Source: Streptomyces spiramyceticus (GTDB lineage: Bacteria > Actinomycetota > Actinomycetes > Streptomycetales > Streptomycetaceae). Taken from it: DNA of 64,000 bases. The notes under the pieces were generated by a model. It had not been told where the DNA came from, ran no database searches, and saw only the letters and a list, made by a program, of their open reading frames with translations. Of this stretch, positions 45,294 to 54,133 are shown piece by piece. The position numbers and the translations under genes are program-made. The first letter of the stretch is position 1. Every line of letters begins with the position of its first letter. The stretch covers positions 4,885,501 to 4,949,500 of the forward strand of contig NZ_JARBAX010000001.1 of the NCBI RefSeq assembly GCF_028807635.1. Reading direction: 5' to 3'.

Positions 45294-47252
45294 TCACGAA
45301 CCTTCGAGGTGGCGACGCTGCTGCGCTTTGTAATTCTCCAGCAAGAGCTGGGGGAATTTGCGATTTTCGTTGGTCATCAGATTGCGCATGACAGTAGAAC
45401 CTTGCCCGCGCAATCCTGGCGCCAATTCACAGTCTGGCACAACCACGAAAAATGTAAAGAGTTTGATGCGTTTGTCCTCGGCGTCGATGAGAGCATTCAC
45501 GATGGGGCTCGACTCACGCAACGAGTGAAGCTCTTTCACGGAATCAACGATGCGGATATTCTTCTCTTTCTCTTTGACAGCGGCGAAAGAGCGGAACATC
45601 GTTTCCCAGAAGCCGGGCTTTCCATTTATGGGGCCAAGCTCTGTGTTGAGGGTGGTGCTGAAATCGAGCGCATTCTCTCCAACCGCATATTGTGCGACGT
45701 GGTTAAGGAGCTGCACAGCCATACTTCCCGGCAGCGCGGGGCCCGACTCCGCTCGATGAGTGTCCCCATCAGCTTGGACGAACGGACCTGTTGCCTGCTC
45801 CGCTTCTCTGTACCGCTTCGCGAAACTCGGAGTCCCCCCTACGTCAGTCTCTTTCAGGTTCAGCCAAAACTCACGTATGCCCACGCGGAGGTCTTCATCG
45901 AGGTCCTTCGCGACGGCCATGTAGTCCTCGTAGTTGTTCCAGCCGATAAAGAAGTTCTTCCGGCGATGCATGCAAGTTGAGTAGTAAGACACGAGGCGCT
46001 GCGCATACTGCTCGGGATCGCCGGAGAGTGCATTGCGCTGCAACAATTCCCGAGCCAAGAAATTTCCCTGCTTGAGCCACTCTATGGCGGCACCGTCATC
46101 GAAGATCGCCTGGAAATCGCGCGGGACCTCATCAGACCAGTCGTGGCTTGAACCAGTAACCATTCTCCCCTTCGGTGCCGGCAACCTTTCGGCCTGTGCT
46201 CCCAGTGTGTCGCTAACGGCAGGATCTCGGCGCATAACGTAATCGAGATTGGGCCGGAGCTCTGCGAAGAGGTGCGCCACCTTCTGTGCGCTCTCATCTC
46301 CTATCGCCGACTCTCCAAAGCGCTCTAGCGCCATTAGCATTTGTAGACCACGCAGCAGGAATAGGTTGGAAGCCACCACCCATGGATGGAAGAGGACCCA
46401 GCGGTAGACCTGGAGTCGCTGGATTAGGAGGGTCTCAGCGGCTGACCTACCCCGCCATCCGAGGGCAACGAATGGCGGGTTTTCTGCATTTGCTCCACCT
46501 TTCGGTGTGCATAGTTCCACTGAGTCCAACAAGCGACGATAGTCTATAGCGCCAAATTCGCTACCAGCGCGCTGGGAATCTCGCATCAAGTAGTCAAGGC
46601 GATCTACGTCGATCTCGCCGTCTATGAGCCCGTAGAGGATTTTAGTCCAGCGCCCTTCTGGGTCAGCCATCGCGTGGTTAAGTCGCTCAATGAGCGTCCG
46701 CAAGAGATCATCTTTCAGGTCGACCTCTGCAAGTATTTCTTCCACGATGATATGTCCAGCCACCTCATGGAATGCGTCTCCCTTGTATTCGCTACGCTTG
46801 GCCCAAAAACCTGGAATCAGGCTCTTTTTGTCGTCTTCTGCAAGGTATTGATCGTACAAGGGTTCAAGAGCATGTGAAAAGGGAGGGTGTCCCACATCAT
46901 GCAGCAGCGCCGCGCATGCTAGGGCTTGTGTTAGAGACTCCTCCCTTCTTTCCCTCTTCGCGGCTGGCACATCCTCGTCGGCATCGAGATCTTTCCAGAT
47001 GTATTCGAGAGCATCCCCGGAGGAGTTAGCCAAAAGCGCCTTCCATGCGATCTGCATGAGATGCATCGTGCCCAAAGCGTGTTCGAACCTGCTGCCTGTC
47101 ATAGATGGGTAGGCGGCGGTTGCCTTAGACGTCTGGGATATCCGTCGCAGACGCTGAACAAAGGGGTGGTCGACAATCGGGAATAGCTGACTCGGTATAG
47201 TCACATACCCATACAGTGGGTCCCTGATCACCCGATCTCGTTTCTCACCCAT
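45294..47252 (-). CDS. HD-domain phosphohydrolase of the SAMHD1/dGTPase-like group
   Basis: 652 aa from ATG 47252 (GGGAG 6 nt upstream); a TTG at 47294 would add 14 residues. Opening VIRDPLYGYVTIP, then RFEHALGTMHL (His58), LLHDVGHPPFSHALE (His118-Asp119) and DGEIDVDRLDYLMRDS (Asp217) reproduce the H...HD...D metal site and the IDVDRxDYL signature of SAMHD1/YwfO-type dNTP triphosphohydrolases. The C-terminal ~350 residues have no domain I recognise. Codons are clearly AT-richer than in the core genes, indicating transfer. dNTPases of this type can deplete nucleotides during phage infection; that role is inference. Confidence 0.8.
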   Translation of the reverse strand: MGEKRDRVIRDPLYGYVTIPSQLFPIVDHPFVQRLRRISQTSKATAAYPSMTGSRFEHALGTMHLMQIAWKALLANSSGDALEYIWKDLDADEDVPAAKRERREESLTQALACAALLHDVGHPPFSHALEPLYDQYLAEDDKKSLIPGFWAKRSEYKGDAFHEVAGHIIVEEILAEVDLKDDLLRTLIERLNHAMADPEGRWTKILYGLIDGEIDVDRLDYLMRDSQRAGSEFGAIDYRRLLDSVELCTPKGGANAENPPFVALGWRGRSAAETLLIQRLQVYRWVLFHPWVVASNLFLLRGLQMLMALERFGESAIGDESAQKVAHLFAELRPNLDYVMRRDPAVSDTLGAQAERLPAPKGRMVTGSSHDWSDEVPRDFQAIFDDGAAIEWLKQGNFLARELLQRNALSGDPEQYAQRLVSYYSTCMHRRKNFFIGWNNYEDYMAVAKDLDEDLRVGIREFWLNLKETDVGGTPSFAKRYREAEQATGPFVQADGDTHRAESGPALPGSMAVQLLNHVAQYAVGENALDFSTTLNTELGPINGKPGFWETMFRSFAAVKEKEKNIRIVDSVKELHSLRESSPIVNALIDAEDKRIKLFTFFVVVPDCELAPGLRGQGSTVMRNLMTNENRKFPQLLLENYKAQQRRHLEGS

Positions 47253-47826
47253 GGCGGCTCCCAATTGACTTGGTAGTGCAAATTCATTGATCAAAAACTG
47301 TCAGCGAGCAGGCAGTCCACACTTCTGTTGGTTGCCCGCTATGAGGGTGTGTAGGAATTCCCTGGCTGAGTTCCAATTACGCTGCTCCACCCCACTCTCG
47401 ACAGTGGGAAGGCCGATAAGCCAACATCTGTGCGCCGCAATGTTTGAGCTGCTTGGCGCCATGCCTCCAGGCAGCCGCTGACGGTCCGCGAGCAGGAGCC
47501 CACCAGGGCTGTCCGACGCGAGGATGGATTGAGCACCGGTATTCGCCTAGCCGCCCCAGCGCCTCACTCCCACGGTGCGCCCAGGGGGAGTCGTGGTTCA
47601 AGGGGTTGAGCGCTGAAGGAGAAGCAGATCACGTTCGGACTGGAAGTCGCGAGCGCGTGACAGGAGACACCAGCGTTGGCACTGGTCGCAGGTACATCAG
47701 CGCATGGCCAACGCCACGTCGTTGCCCGGCACAGCCTGCTGGGCTCCTTCTACCTCCAACGTTCCCACCTGACCGGCGCTGCATGGATGCACATAATCTG
47801 ACCTCTTCCAGGTGGTTGGATGATTT
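47253..47826. other. Gene-free stretch
   Basis: 574 bp between the HD-domain gene and the recombinase relic, both read on the minus strand or broken. No frame is supported by a ribosome-binding site or known family. The promoter of the HD-domain gene should lie in the AT-rich 47253-47310. Confidence 0.4.
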
Positions 47827-48516
47827 CTAAACTTTCCATCGGATCTCGATGAATGCCGGGTTAAGCGGTAGCCCCGCCACCGCATCCGCCTGGGTGTCCG
47901 GGGTGCACGATCACCTTCTCCGCTACCAGGCGCACGACGCTGCGGCGCCACTCCAGGCTGGCTGTCTCCCAGGCTTCGCGGATGGTCCGCCGTGCTGGCA
48001 TGCGGGCGGCCGCCGACTCGTCCTGGTAGTGCGCTAGAGCCTCGCGGGCTTCCTACGCGGACGCCTCGGCCATGCCTTTGGCTTGGATGTACTGGTCGCG
48101 GCTCAGCACGTCGGTGGCGTAGTCGGTGACGAGCTGGTCGAGCTTGGCCTTACGCCGATCGAACTCCTGCACCAGGCGTCGCACCTTGTCCTCGTCCACC
48201 TTGGGCGCGAGGGTGACAGCGATCTTGGGGTCATCGAAGACGTGCCAGACGGCTGCGGTCACCGGTAGCTCGACCGGCTCAGCGACGCCCAAGCTCTTGC
48301 CGCACCCGATGATCCGCCCATGGTTGTCCGTCCGCCGGCAGTGGTAGCGCAGCTGTGGCAGCTGCCCGCTCTCCCGAGTCCGGCCGTTGCCGACCATGGC
48401 GCTGCCACACCGGCCGCAGTAGATGAAGCCGGTCAGGAGGTACTTCCGGGTGCCCCCTTGCCCTTCGGATGCTCGTCAGCGTCAACGGCTTCATAGCCGA
48501 CACGCGCGGGAGTACG
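47827..48516 (-). pseudogene. Large serine recombinase, decayed C-terminal part
   Basis: Reading the minus strand, pieces of one large serine integrase are in order: RTPARVGYEAVDADEHPKGKG, a one-base frameshift in a G-run, then GTRKYLLTGFIYCGRCGSAMVGNGR (zinc ribbon), SLGVAEPVELPVTAAVW, KVDEDKVRRLVQEFDRRKAKL (coiled coil), an amber stop at 48053-48055, continuing EAREALAHYQDESAAARMPARRT and WETASLEWRRSVVRLVAEKVIVHPG, another frameshift, and the natural ending LNPAFIEIRWKV at 47829. The catalytic N-terminal domain is not found. These integrases insert actinophages and integrative elements, so this is a scar of an older element. Confidence 0.85.
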
Positions 48517-48810
48517 ACAAGCTCACCTCGTTCATCGCGATGAAAGGGCGGCGACCCCTTCTGCGCGCTGGAAGGTCGTATCTCACTTGGCGAGCTGCTG
48601 CGCCGCAAGAAGCGTCACCAGGTAATGGTCTTCGCTGTTTCCCTGCCCACCTGGCACCAGCTGTGAAATGAGACGGGCGGGTAAAACGCCGGCTGTTGCA
48701 ATCTCCGTGAAATCGTGAAATAATCCAGAATTCCAGATCGCGCCCCTACCTTGAGTGGTAGTGGCGGTGTGGTCTGGAAATCCTAGACCGCATCGAGTGG
48801 AGGTCTGGGA

Positions 48811-49245
48811 ATGACTACTGCTACTGACCGTCGAGAGCGACAGATCGCGTCTGACGCGAGCCCTCAGGCCAAGAAGACTTACACGACTGATGATTTCTTC
48901 GACTGCCTGCGAGGGAACCCGAGGTGGGCGCCCAAGATGCTGCCCTTTAGGGTTCGTGGTGAGTTCGTTGAGACCGACGAGGAGGAGTTTGTAACCATCC
49001 TCGTCGTGCCGACTGCCATCCGAACGATATACGACTACTACGCCGAAGGCGTCCGCGAGGAGCACGAAGCTCCGGAGTATGAGTTCGAGGGCTGGCTGGT
49101 CGGGGATTACCCGAAGAAAGTCTGGGTAGTCGGCACTCTACTGGCCAACGGTCACGTATGCCTGTATCGGCTTGAGCCGGGCGAGGAACTGGGCACGGCC
49201 TTTAGTGCCTTGACTCGACCAGTACGTACCTTGCAGGACCCGTAA
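48811..49245 (+). CDS. Hypothetical protein
   Basis: 144 aa from ATG 48811, with GGAGG 8 nt upstream. The sequence is acidic and beta-rich in its second half (FVTILVVPTAIRTIYDYY, FEGWLVGDYPKKVWVVGTLLANGHVCLYRLE). No family is recognised. Codons are less GC-biased than core genes. It is followed by a terminator with a T-run. The 300 bp upstream (48517-48810) hold only its promoter region. Confidence 0.7.
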   Translation: MTTATDRRERQIASDASPQAKKTYTTDDFFDCLRGNPRWAPKMLPFRVRGEFVETDEEEFVTILVVPTAIRTIYDYYAEGVREEHEAPEYEFEGWLVGDYPKKVWVVGTLLANGHVCLYRLEPGEELGTAFSALTRPVRTLQDP

Positions 49246-49265
49246 GCATAATATCCCGACTCCAC

Positions 49266-49294
49266 AGGGTCGCAACTAAGTTGCGGCCCTTTTC
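49266..49294. terminator. Hairpin terminator with T-run
   Basis: agggtcgcaact (49266-49277) pairs with 49279-49290 with one mismatch and a one-base loop, followed by TTTT. It separates two convergent genes. Confidence 0.85.
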
Positions 49295-50436
49295 TATAGG
49301 TTCCTGTATCTTTCTATAAGTTCTTGTATCGCTCTGGGTGGCGGGTAGTAATCAAAGGTGAACCCTAGAAACGTGTGGGGTGTGGGCTTGTGAACCACTA
49401 GAGTGTACTCTCCTGATTTCTCGCTGTGGACTCTTGTCTTGGAGCGTTTGTCAATCCAGGGCGGCTCTTCCCTCTGGTTGTAGTAGGTGAAGACGCCTCC
49501 GCTTGGTTCAAGTTCCGGAGGGATGATGACCCGCACGGTTATGAGATCGTGTGACTCGGCGGGCCTTACCATAAGAGCGTCGTCACGCATGCCGTGCGGT
49601 TCTGTCATTTCGATTCTGTAGCCAAGCCTCCTCAGCTCGCCATGCTTAGCCCCGGGGCAACGCAGTACAACTTTCGGCAGCGTAAACTCGTCGCGCTCGA
49701 GTAGCCTTAGTTCAAAGTTTCCAGTGAATGCTTGATAGGCTATGGGATCTCTAGGATATGGGAACCGAACCATTTCAGGATCGTCTATCACCTGAGTATT
49801 CCCGGTCTTGCTCGCCCTGATAGTTCTGACCTTCTCGACGCGCTTTATGGCTAGCCTGCCATCAGAGGCGCCGCGGCCCCATGGATTCGCCACCGTGGAG
49901 ATTGTGATCTCAAGCGACTCCGTGCGTCCCTCGTCGGTGACTTCGGGAGCCAGGGTAATCACGCGCCTAGCGAGAATCTCCATAAGGTCTCGGCGAGGGC
50001 TGTGTACGTCGGGGCTGCCGTAGAACGTTCTCTCGCCACATTTGATACCTAGAGCCTCAATGGCTTTCAAGTGCCGCTCCACTGCCTTGCCCAAGCCGCC
50101 TTGATGGCGGAGGTTGAAGATGAGGGCTATCGCCTCGCTCACCCGGTCGCTGGTGACTGTGACTATCTTCCTTCGGCCGGTGTGTATCGGGTATTCAGTA
50201 GGAACGCCATCGGCCTTTTGCTCACCGCGAAGGCTCTCGGTCGCGTCTCTAATCGCCGTTTCAACGGCGTGACGCCACTCGCCAATATCCTTGGGCTTAA
50301 ATACCTCCATCTCGACCTGAGGCAAGGCTGCCAGTTCCCCGAAGTCGTCAGGTTGTTTGGCGTCATGGAGCCCTTTACCCGCGAAGTGGTCGAGCCGCTC
50401 TCTGATAGCGACCAGGTCTAGCTCTACGTCTTCCAC
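49294..50436 (-). CDS. Hypothetical protein, no recognised domain
   Basis: 380 aa from GTG 50436 with GAAGGAG 4 nt upstream. The N-terminus is acidic and helical (VEDVELDLVAIRERLDHF). The middle alternates helical (DRVSEAIALIFNLRHQGGLGKAVERHLKAIEALG) and beta segments (ESLEITISTVANPWGRG). No catalytic motif stands out; a Cys is conserved-looking in LRCPGAKHGELRRLGY. Codon use is AT-shifted, like the HD-domain gene, so it is probably recently acquired cargo. No function is proposed. Confidence 0.7.
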   Translation of the reverse strand: MEDVELDLVAIRERLDHFAGKGLHDAKQPDDFGELAALPQVEMEVFKPKDIGEWRHAVETAIRDATESLRGEQKADGVPTEYPIHTGRRKIVTVTSDRVSEAIALIFNLRHQGGLGKAVERHLKAIEALGIKCGERTFYGSPDVHSPRRDLMEILARRVITLAPEVTDEGRTESLEITISTVANPWGRGASDGRLAIKRVEKVRTIRASKTGNTQVIDDPEMVRFPYPRDPIAYQAFTGNFELRLLERDEFTLPKVVLRCPGAKHGELRRLGYRIEMTEPHGMRDDALMVRPAESHDLITVRVIIPPELEPSGGVFTYYNQREEPPWIDKRSKTRVHSEKSGEYTLVVHKPTPHTFLGFTFDYYPPPRAIQELIERYRNL

Positions 50437-50607
50437 AGCGCTCCTTCACAACAACAGGCCCATGGCGCGCGCCAGGTGCTTTCTTTCCACGTTCTTGCTT
50501 TGAGGGAATCCGCGTCTCTTGCGCGCGGACACCCATTGGCCGGACGGTGAACAGGACCCCAACCGCATCGGGTCTAGGTGAAAGACCAAGGGAAAGGAGC
50601 GGACGGA

Positions 50608-50883
50608 ATGATCAAGCCGAACAACGAAGAGGGCCTGTGGTACCAGGCGCTCGCTGCCGCGCTGGACGCGGTGGAGAAGGAGTACCAGTCTCTCAAGCAG
50701 GTGTCTTCAACGCATCCGATACCGGCGCGAGGGCTGCGCGACATCGCGTCGAAGTTGACCTTCATGCGCGTCGCTGTCGAGGGAGACGAGACGGCTCTTC
50801 GCCGTCTGCGCGAGATGGAAGAGGACATTTCGTGGATGCAGCACGACACCACCCAGAGCAACTTCTGGGATGAGGCCGCATGA
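50608..50883 (+). CDS. Small hypothetical protein, first gene of an accessory operon
   Basis: 91 aa from ATG 50608; AAAGGAG lies ~9 nt upstream, which argues against the longer GTG at 50578. The product is helical (LWYQALAAALDAVEKEYQSLKQV) and acidic, ending NFWDEAA. Its stop overlaps the next start (ATGA), so translation is coupled. No family recognised. Confidence 0.65.
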   Translation: MIKPNNEEGLWYQALAAALDAVEKEYQSLKQVSSTHPIPARGLRDIASKLTFMRVAVEGDETALRRLREMEEDISWMQHDTTQSNFWDEAA

Positions 50884-51458
50884 CTACTCCATGGATACCG
50901 GCGGAGGACGGGAGCCAGGATCCCACCGCCGAGGCCCACGCAGCGCAGACGTTCGCGCTGACGTCCTGGAGCGTCGAGGAACTGGAGAAGTCCGAGCGGT
51001 TCATCGAGGACTTCGTCCTCAAGCGGCTGCACGACCTGATCGAGTCCGTCTGCCGGCGGAGTTTCAGCGACACCCGAGCTGCTGTTGTCGGACACCTCGA
51101 CACGTTCGAAGCTCTACGCCCACCCCAGCGGGACATCGAGGCCGAGGACCTTGTCTCCAGCTACAGGGATCAGATCACAGCCGAGCTCGAACGGGTCGAG
51201 GAGCGGAACTGCTTCCTCTTGGCCAACCTCGCTGACTGGGAAGACGATCTTGGTGATACCGGTCTCCACGACCTCGCCGACATCGCGGCTGCCCTCCAGC
51301 ACCACTGGCAGAAGGGGGACAGTTACGAACACAAGATCGAGATCATTCGGCGCGTTCTCAATGGCGAACCTCCCACACCGGCGGCCGATGAAGTGGCGCG
51401 GCGGCTGGCCGAGTTGTACAAGCAGGCCCGGGGCGAAGTCGATGACGATGAAGCCTGA
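50880..51458 (+). CDS. Hypothetical helical protein
   Basis: 192 aa. Predominantly helical with charged heptads (WSVEELEKSERFIEDFVLKRLHDLIESVCRR, DQITAELERVEERNCFLLANLADWEDD). It overlaps the upstream gene by 4 nt and the following membrane-protein gene by 11 nt. No family recognised; partner of the adjacent small genes by coupling. Confidence 0.65.
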   Translation: MTTPWIPAEDGSQDPTAEAHAAQTFALTSWSVEELEKSERFIEDFVLKRLHDLIESVCRRSFSDTRAAVVGHLDTFEALRPPQRDIEAEDLVSSYRDQITAELERVEERNCFLLANLADWEDDLGDTGLHDLADIAAALQHHWQKGDSYEHKIEIIRRVLNGEPPTPAADEVARRLAELYKQARGEVDDDEA

Positions 51459-51618
51459 TCGGTTCACCGGGCGAGTCGTCCTGCTGATCGTGCTACTGAT
51501 CGTCGCCCAGGGTGTCATCGTCAGCCTCGAACCCCTGATGCCCTGGGTCATCGTCTTGGTGGTGGTCGGGGGCGGGGCGACGATAACCGTCCTCGTCCTC
51601 AGCCGCCGACGGTGGTGA
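51448..51618 (+). CDS. Small two-helix membrane protein
   Basis: 56 aa from ATG 51448 (ATG 51442 is two codons earlier). Two hydrophobic helices: VVLLIVLLIVAQGVIVSL and PWVIVLVVVGGGATITVLVL, with a basic N-terminus and a basic SRRRW tail. It overlaps the upstream gene and may be a membrane component of the transfer apparatus encoded just downstream. Confidence 0.6.
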   Translation: MKPDRFTGRVVLLIVLLIVAQGVIVSLEPLMPWVIVLVVVGGGATITVLVLSRRRW

Positions 51619-51636
51619 GGCGCCCTGGACGAAATC

Positions 51637-51849
51637 GTGGCCGACCTTGTGCTCCGTTCTCGGGCAGCTCAGGGCCTACCACCCAAGGCCCTCGATCAAG
51701 CAATCATCGCGCGCCTGGCCACCTTGATCGCTGTGGCCCGCGAGACCGAGCGAACACGTCAGACCGAACGCTCGGGGCAGGTCGACGACCGGCCGGACAC
51801 CGAGTCAGGCGGGATCACCGCCCCCAGCACCACGCCGCCAGCCTCATGA
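51637..51849 (+). CDS. Small hypothetical protein
   Basis: 70 aa from GTG 51637, 18 bp after the membrane-protein gene. A helical N-terminal half (VLRSRAAQGLPPKALDQAIIARLATLIAVARETERTR) and a disordered acidic/Ser-Thr tail. No family recognised; kept because it is co-oriented and tightly spaced. Confidence 0.45.
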   Translation: MADLVLRSRAAQGLPPKALDQAIIARLATLIAVARETERTRQTERSGQVDDRPDTESGGITAPSTTPPAS

Positions 51850-51940
51850 CCTGACGGCACACCTTGCGCGCCGGAGCGACAGCTGCGTTCCGGCGTCTTT
51901 TCATCTCTGCCCCACCCCGACACGAAGGAGCAACCCTGTC

Positions 51941-54133
51941 ATGCCCGAGCACCAGACCCATCAGGAAACCCCTGCCCGCCGTACCTACGTTCTGAGCTTC
52001 CCGAAGAGCCTCCGACACGATGCCGTGCTGAACTTCTTCCGCGCCCTAGCCGGCCCGCTACGACCATCGCTCCTAGATCAGGACGCGACCGTCGCCATCG
52101 AGCTCTATGGGGACAAGAAGGGGATCCAGCTGTTCCTCAGCCTTGATCCGCAGGTTACGGAGGCGGTCGACCACGCGCTGCTGACGCACCTGCCTGGCGC
52201 GACCATGAGTCGGGTGGACGAGGCGGACGACCCCATCACGACCACGCGCTGGACTCGTGTCATCGAGGTCGGGACCACGAATCCGCACGCCCCGCTGCGG
52301 ATCGCTTCCCCTGCTGCCGTCACCGCTGGCCTTCTGTCGTGCTTCACGCGCCTCGAAGCCGGGGAGGCGCTGGCTCAGCAGTTTGTAGTGACAGGTGCCC
52401 GACCCTACGGCGAGCCGCCAGGGCCACGACTGTGGCCGCCGGGACGAGCCGTCGACCGGGATGCCTTCAAACGCAAGCAGGCCGACGTCACCTTCCTAGC
52501 TATCGGCCGAATGGCAGCCACCGGACCCAACCCGTCGGCCTTGCTGGCTCGGCTCCAGGCTCACTACGGCAGCCTGCGGACCCATGGTGTCAGCGTGCGG
52601 AAGCGCCTGGCCCGGTCGTCAGCGGCGCGACGACGACTTCAGCTGCGCGCCGGGGCCTGGGCCTACCCCGCCACCTTGTCCGCCGAGGAGCTAACGGCCG
52701 TAATCGGCTGGCCCTTCGGCGTGCCGTCGCCGTATGTGCCGGGTCTGCCATCCAGTGGTACGCGGCAGTTGGCCCCAGAACATGCGATACCCAAGGCTGG
52801 GGCGGTGTTCGCAATGAGCACGTTTCCGGGTGCTGAGCGGCCCTTGGCGATCTCGACCGAAGACAGGGCGGCGCACACCCTGGTGGTCGGGCCGACTGGC
52901 ACCGGTAAATCCACATTGATCGAAAACCTCATCAGCCAAGACATCGCCGCCGATCGTGGAGTGATCTTCGTAGACCCGAAAGGGGACGCCGTTTCGAGGG
53001 TCCTGGACGCCATTCCGCGTGAGCGCTTGGCCGATGTGGTGGTCTTCGACGTGACGGACGAGCAGCCCATCGGCTTGAACGTCCTTGCTGGAGAGCGGCC
53101 CGACCGCATCGCCGGCCAACTCATGCTGATCTTCGACCAGCTGTTTGAGCTCTCACGCAACACGCCGCGCGCCTTCGATGTCCTCCGAAACACGCTGATG
53201 ACCTTGGCCATGCGCGGCCGGACCGTCATCGAGGTGCCCTGGGCCTTGGCTCCCGGCCCGCGCGGGCAAGCCTTCCGCGACTTCCTGACCGCCGCGCTGG
53301 ACCACGACGAACTGCGCGAATTCTGGCGGTGGTTCAACCACCTGAGTACCCGCGAGCAGGCCGAAACCGGCGCACCCATCACCCGGCGGCTGCGACCGCT
53401 GCTGCTATACCCGGAACTGCGCTGCACCTTTGGTCAGTTGGGGCCGGGCCTGGACCTGGGTCAGGCCATCCGGGAGCGGCAGATCGTGCTGGTGCCGCTG
53501 TACCGGGCCCAGCTCCATGAGGAGGCCAATCTCGTCGGCACGCTGCTCCTCAACCAGCTGTGGAACACCGTCCAAAGCACCGAACTGGTCGACCAATTCT
53601 CCCTGTACGTCGATGAGTTCAAGGACGTGGCTCATCTGGCGGTGTCCTTCGGTGATCTGCTGGCCAAGGCTCGCGGTCACCGGCTGCCCATCACCCTGGC
53701 GACCCAAGATGTCAGCCGCCTGTCGGAGGGCCTGCGCAAGGATGTCCTCAACAACACCCGGACCAAGATCTTCTTTCAACCGGCTGGCTCGGACCTGTCG
53801 ATCCTGACCCGCGAGCTGGGCGGCTGGGTGTCTGAGGACGACCTCGCCAATCTTGGTTCACGCGAGATTGTCGCTCGCGTGAACGTGGGCGGTGCCGCCC
53901 TGCCACCGGTGACGGGCCGGACCTTGCCGCCGCCTCCGCCGGTGGGGTTGGGTAACGCGGCTCGGGCCGCTTCTCGTGCCCGCTACGGCCGTCCTCGTGA
54001 CGAGGTGGAAGCCGAGATACGTCAGCGTCTGCGCGCGGCCACCGGCGGCGTTCGGCAGCCGACAGCCGCGCCGGCCCCTCCCTTGCCACCGCAGCCGCCA
54101 GAGGAGATCGGCTGGGAGGAGTGGGAGCTGTGA
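51941..54133 (+). CDS. TraG/VirD4-like coupling ATPase (copy 1)
   Basis: 730 aa from ATG 51941 with AAGGAG ~9 nt upstream. The C-terminal two thirds is an FtsK/VirD4-superfamily ATPase: Walker A GPTGTGKST at 317-325, GVIFVDPKGDAVSRVL, Walker B LYVDEFKD at 555-562, and sensor-like LATQDVSRLS. The N-terminal 300 residues lack an obvious membrane helix. Such ATPases deliver DNA to a conjugation channel. The C-terminal tail is Pro-rich and acidic (APAPPLPPQPPEEIGWEEWEL). Immediately followed by a Replic_Relax gene with overlapping stop/start; the same pair recurs at 58.4-61.6 kb. Confidence 0.85.
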   Translation: MPEHQTHQETPARRTYVLSFPKSLRHDAVLNFFRALAGPLRPSLLDQDATVAIELYGDKKGIQLFLSLDPQVTEAVDHALLTHLPGATMSRVDEADDPITTTRWTRVIEVGTTNPHAPLRIASPAAVTAGLLSCFTRLEAGEALAQQFVVTGARPYGEPPGPRLWPPGRAVDRDAFKRKQADVTFLAIGRMAATGPNPSALLARLQAHYGSLRTHGVSVRKRLARSSAARRRLQLRAGAWAYPATLSAEELTAVIGWPFGVPSPYVPGLPSSGTRQLAPEHAIPKAGAVFAMSTFPGAERPLAISTEDRAAHTLVVGPTGTGKSTLIENLISQDIAADRGVIFVDPKGDAVSRVLDAIPRERLADVVVFDVTDEQPIGLNVLAGERPDRIAGQLMLIFDQLFELSRNTPRAFDVLRNTLMTLAMRGRTVIEVPWALAPGPRGQAFRDFLTAALDHDELREFWRWFNHLSTREQAETGAPITRRLRPLLLYPELRCTFGQLGPGLDLGQAIRERQIVLVPLYRAQLHEEANLVGTLLLNQLWNTVQSTELVDQFSLYVDEFKDVAHLAVSFGDLLAKARGHRLPITLATQDVSRLSEGLRKDVLNNTRTKIFFQPAGSDLSILTRELGGWVSEDDLANLGSREIVARVNVGGAALPPVTGRTLPPPPPVGLGNAARAASRARYGRPRDEVEAEIRQRLRAATGGVRQPTAAPAPPLPPQPPEEIGWEEWEL

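Noticed and set aside
47377..47601. Small minus-strand frame between the HD-domain gene and the recombinase relic
   Set aside because: No ribosome-binding site, no family, composition like non-coding DNA.
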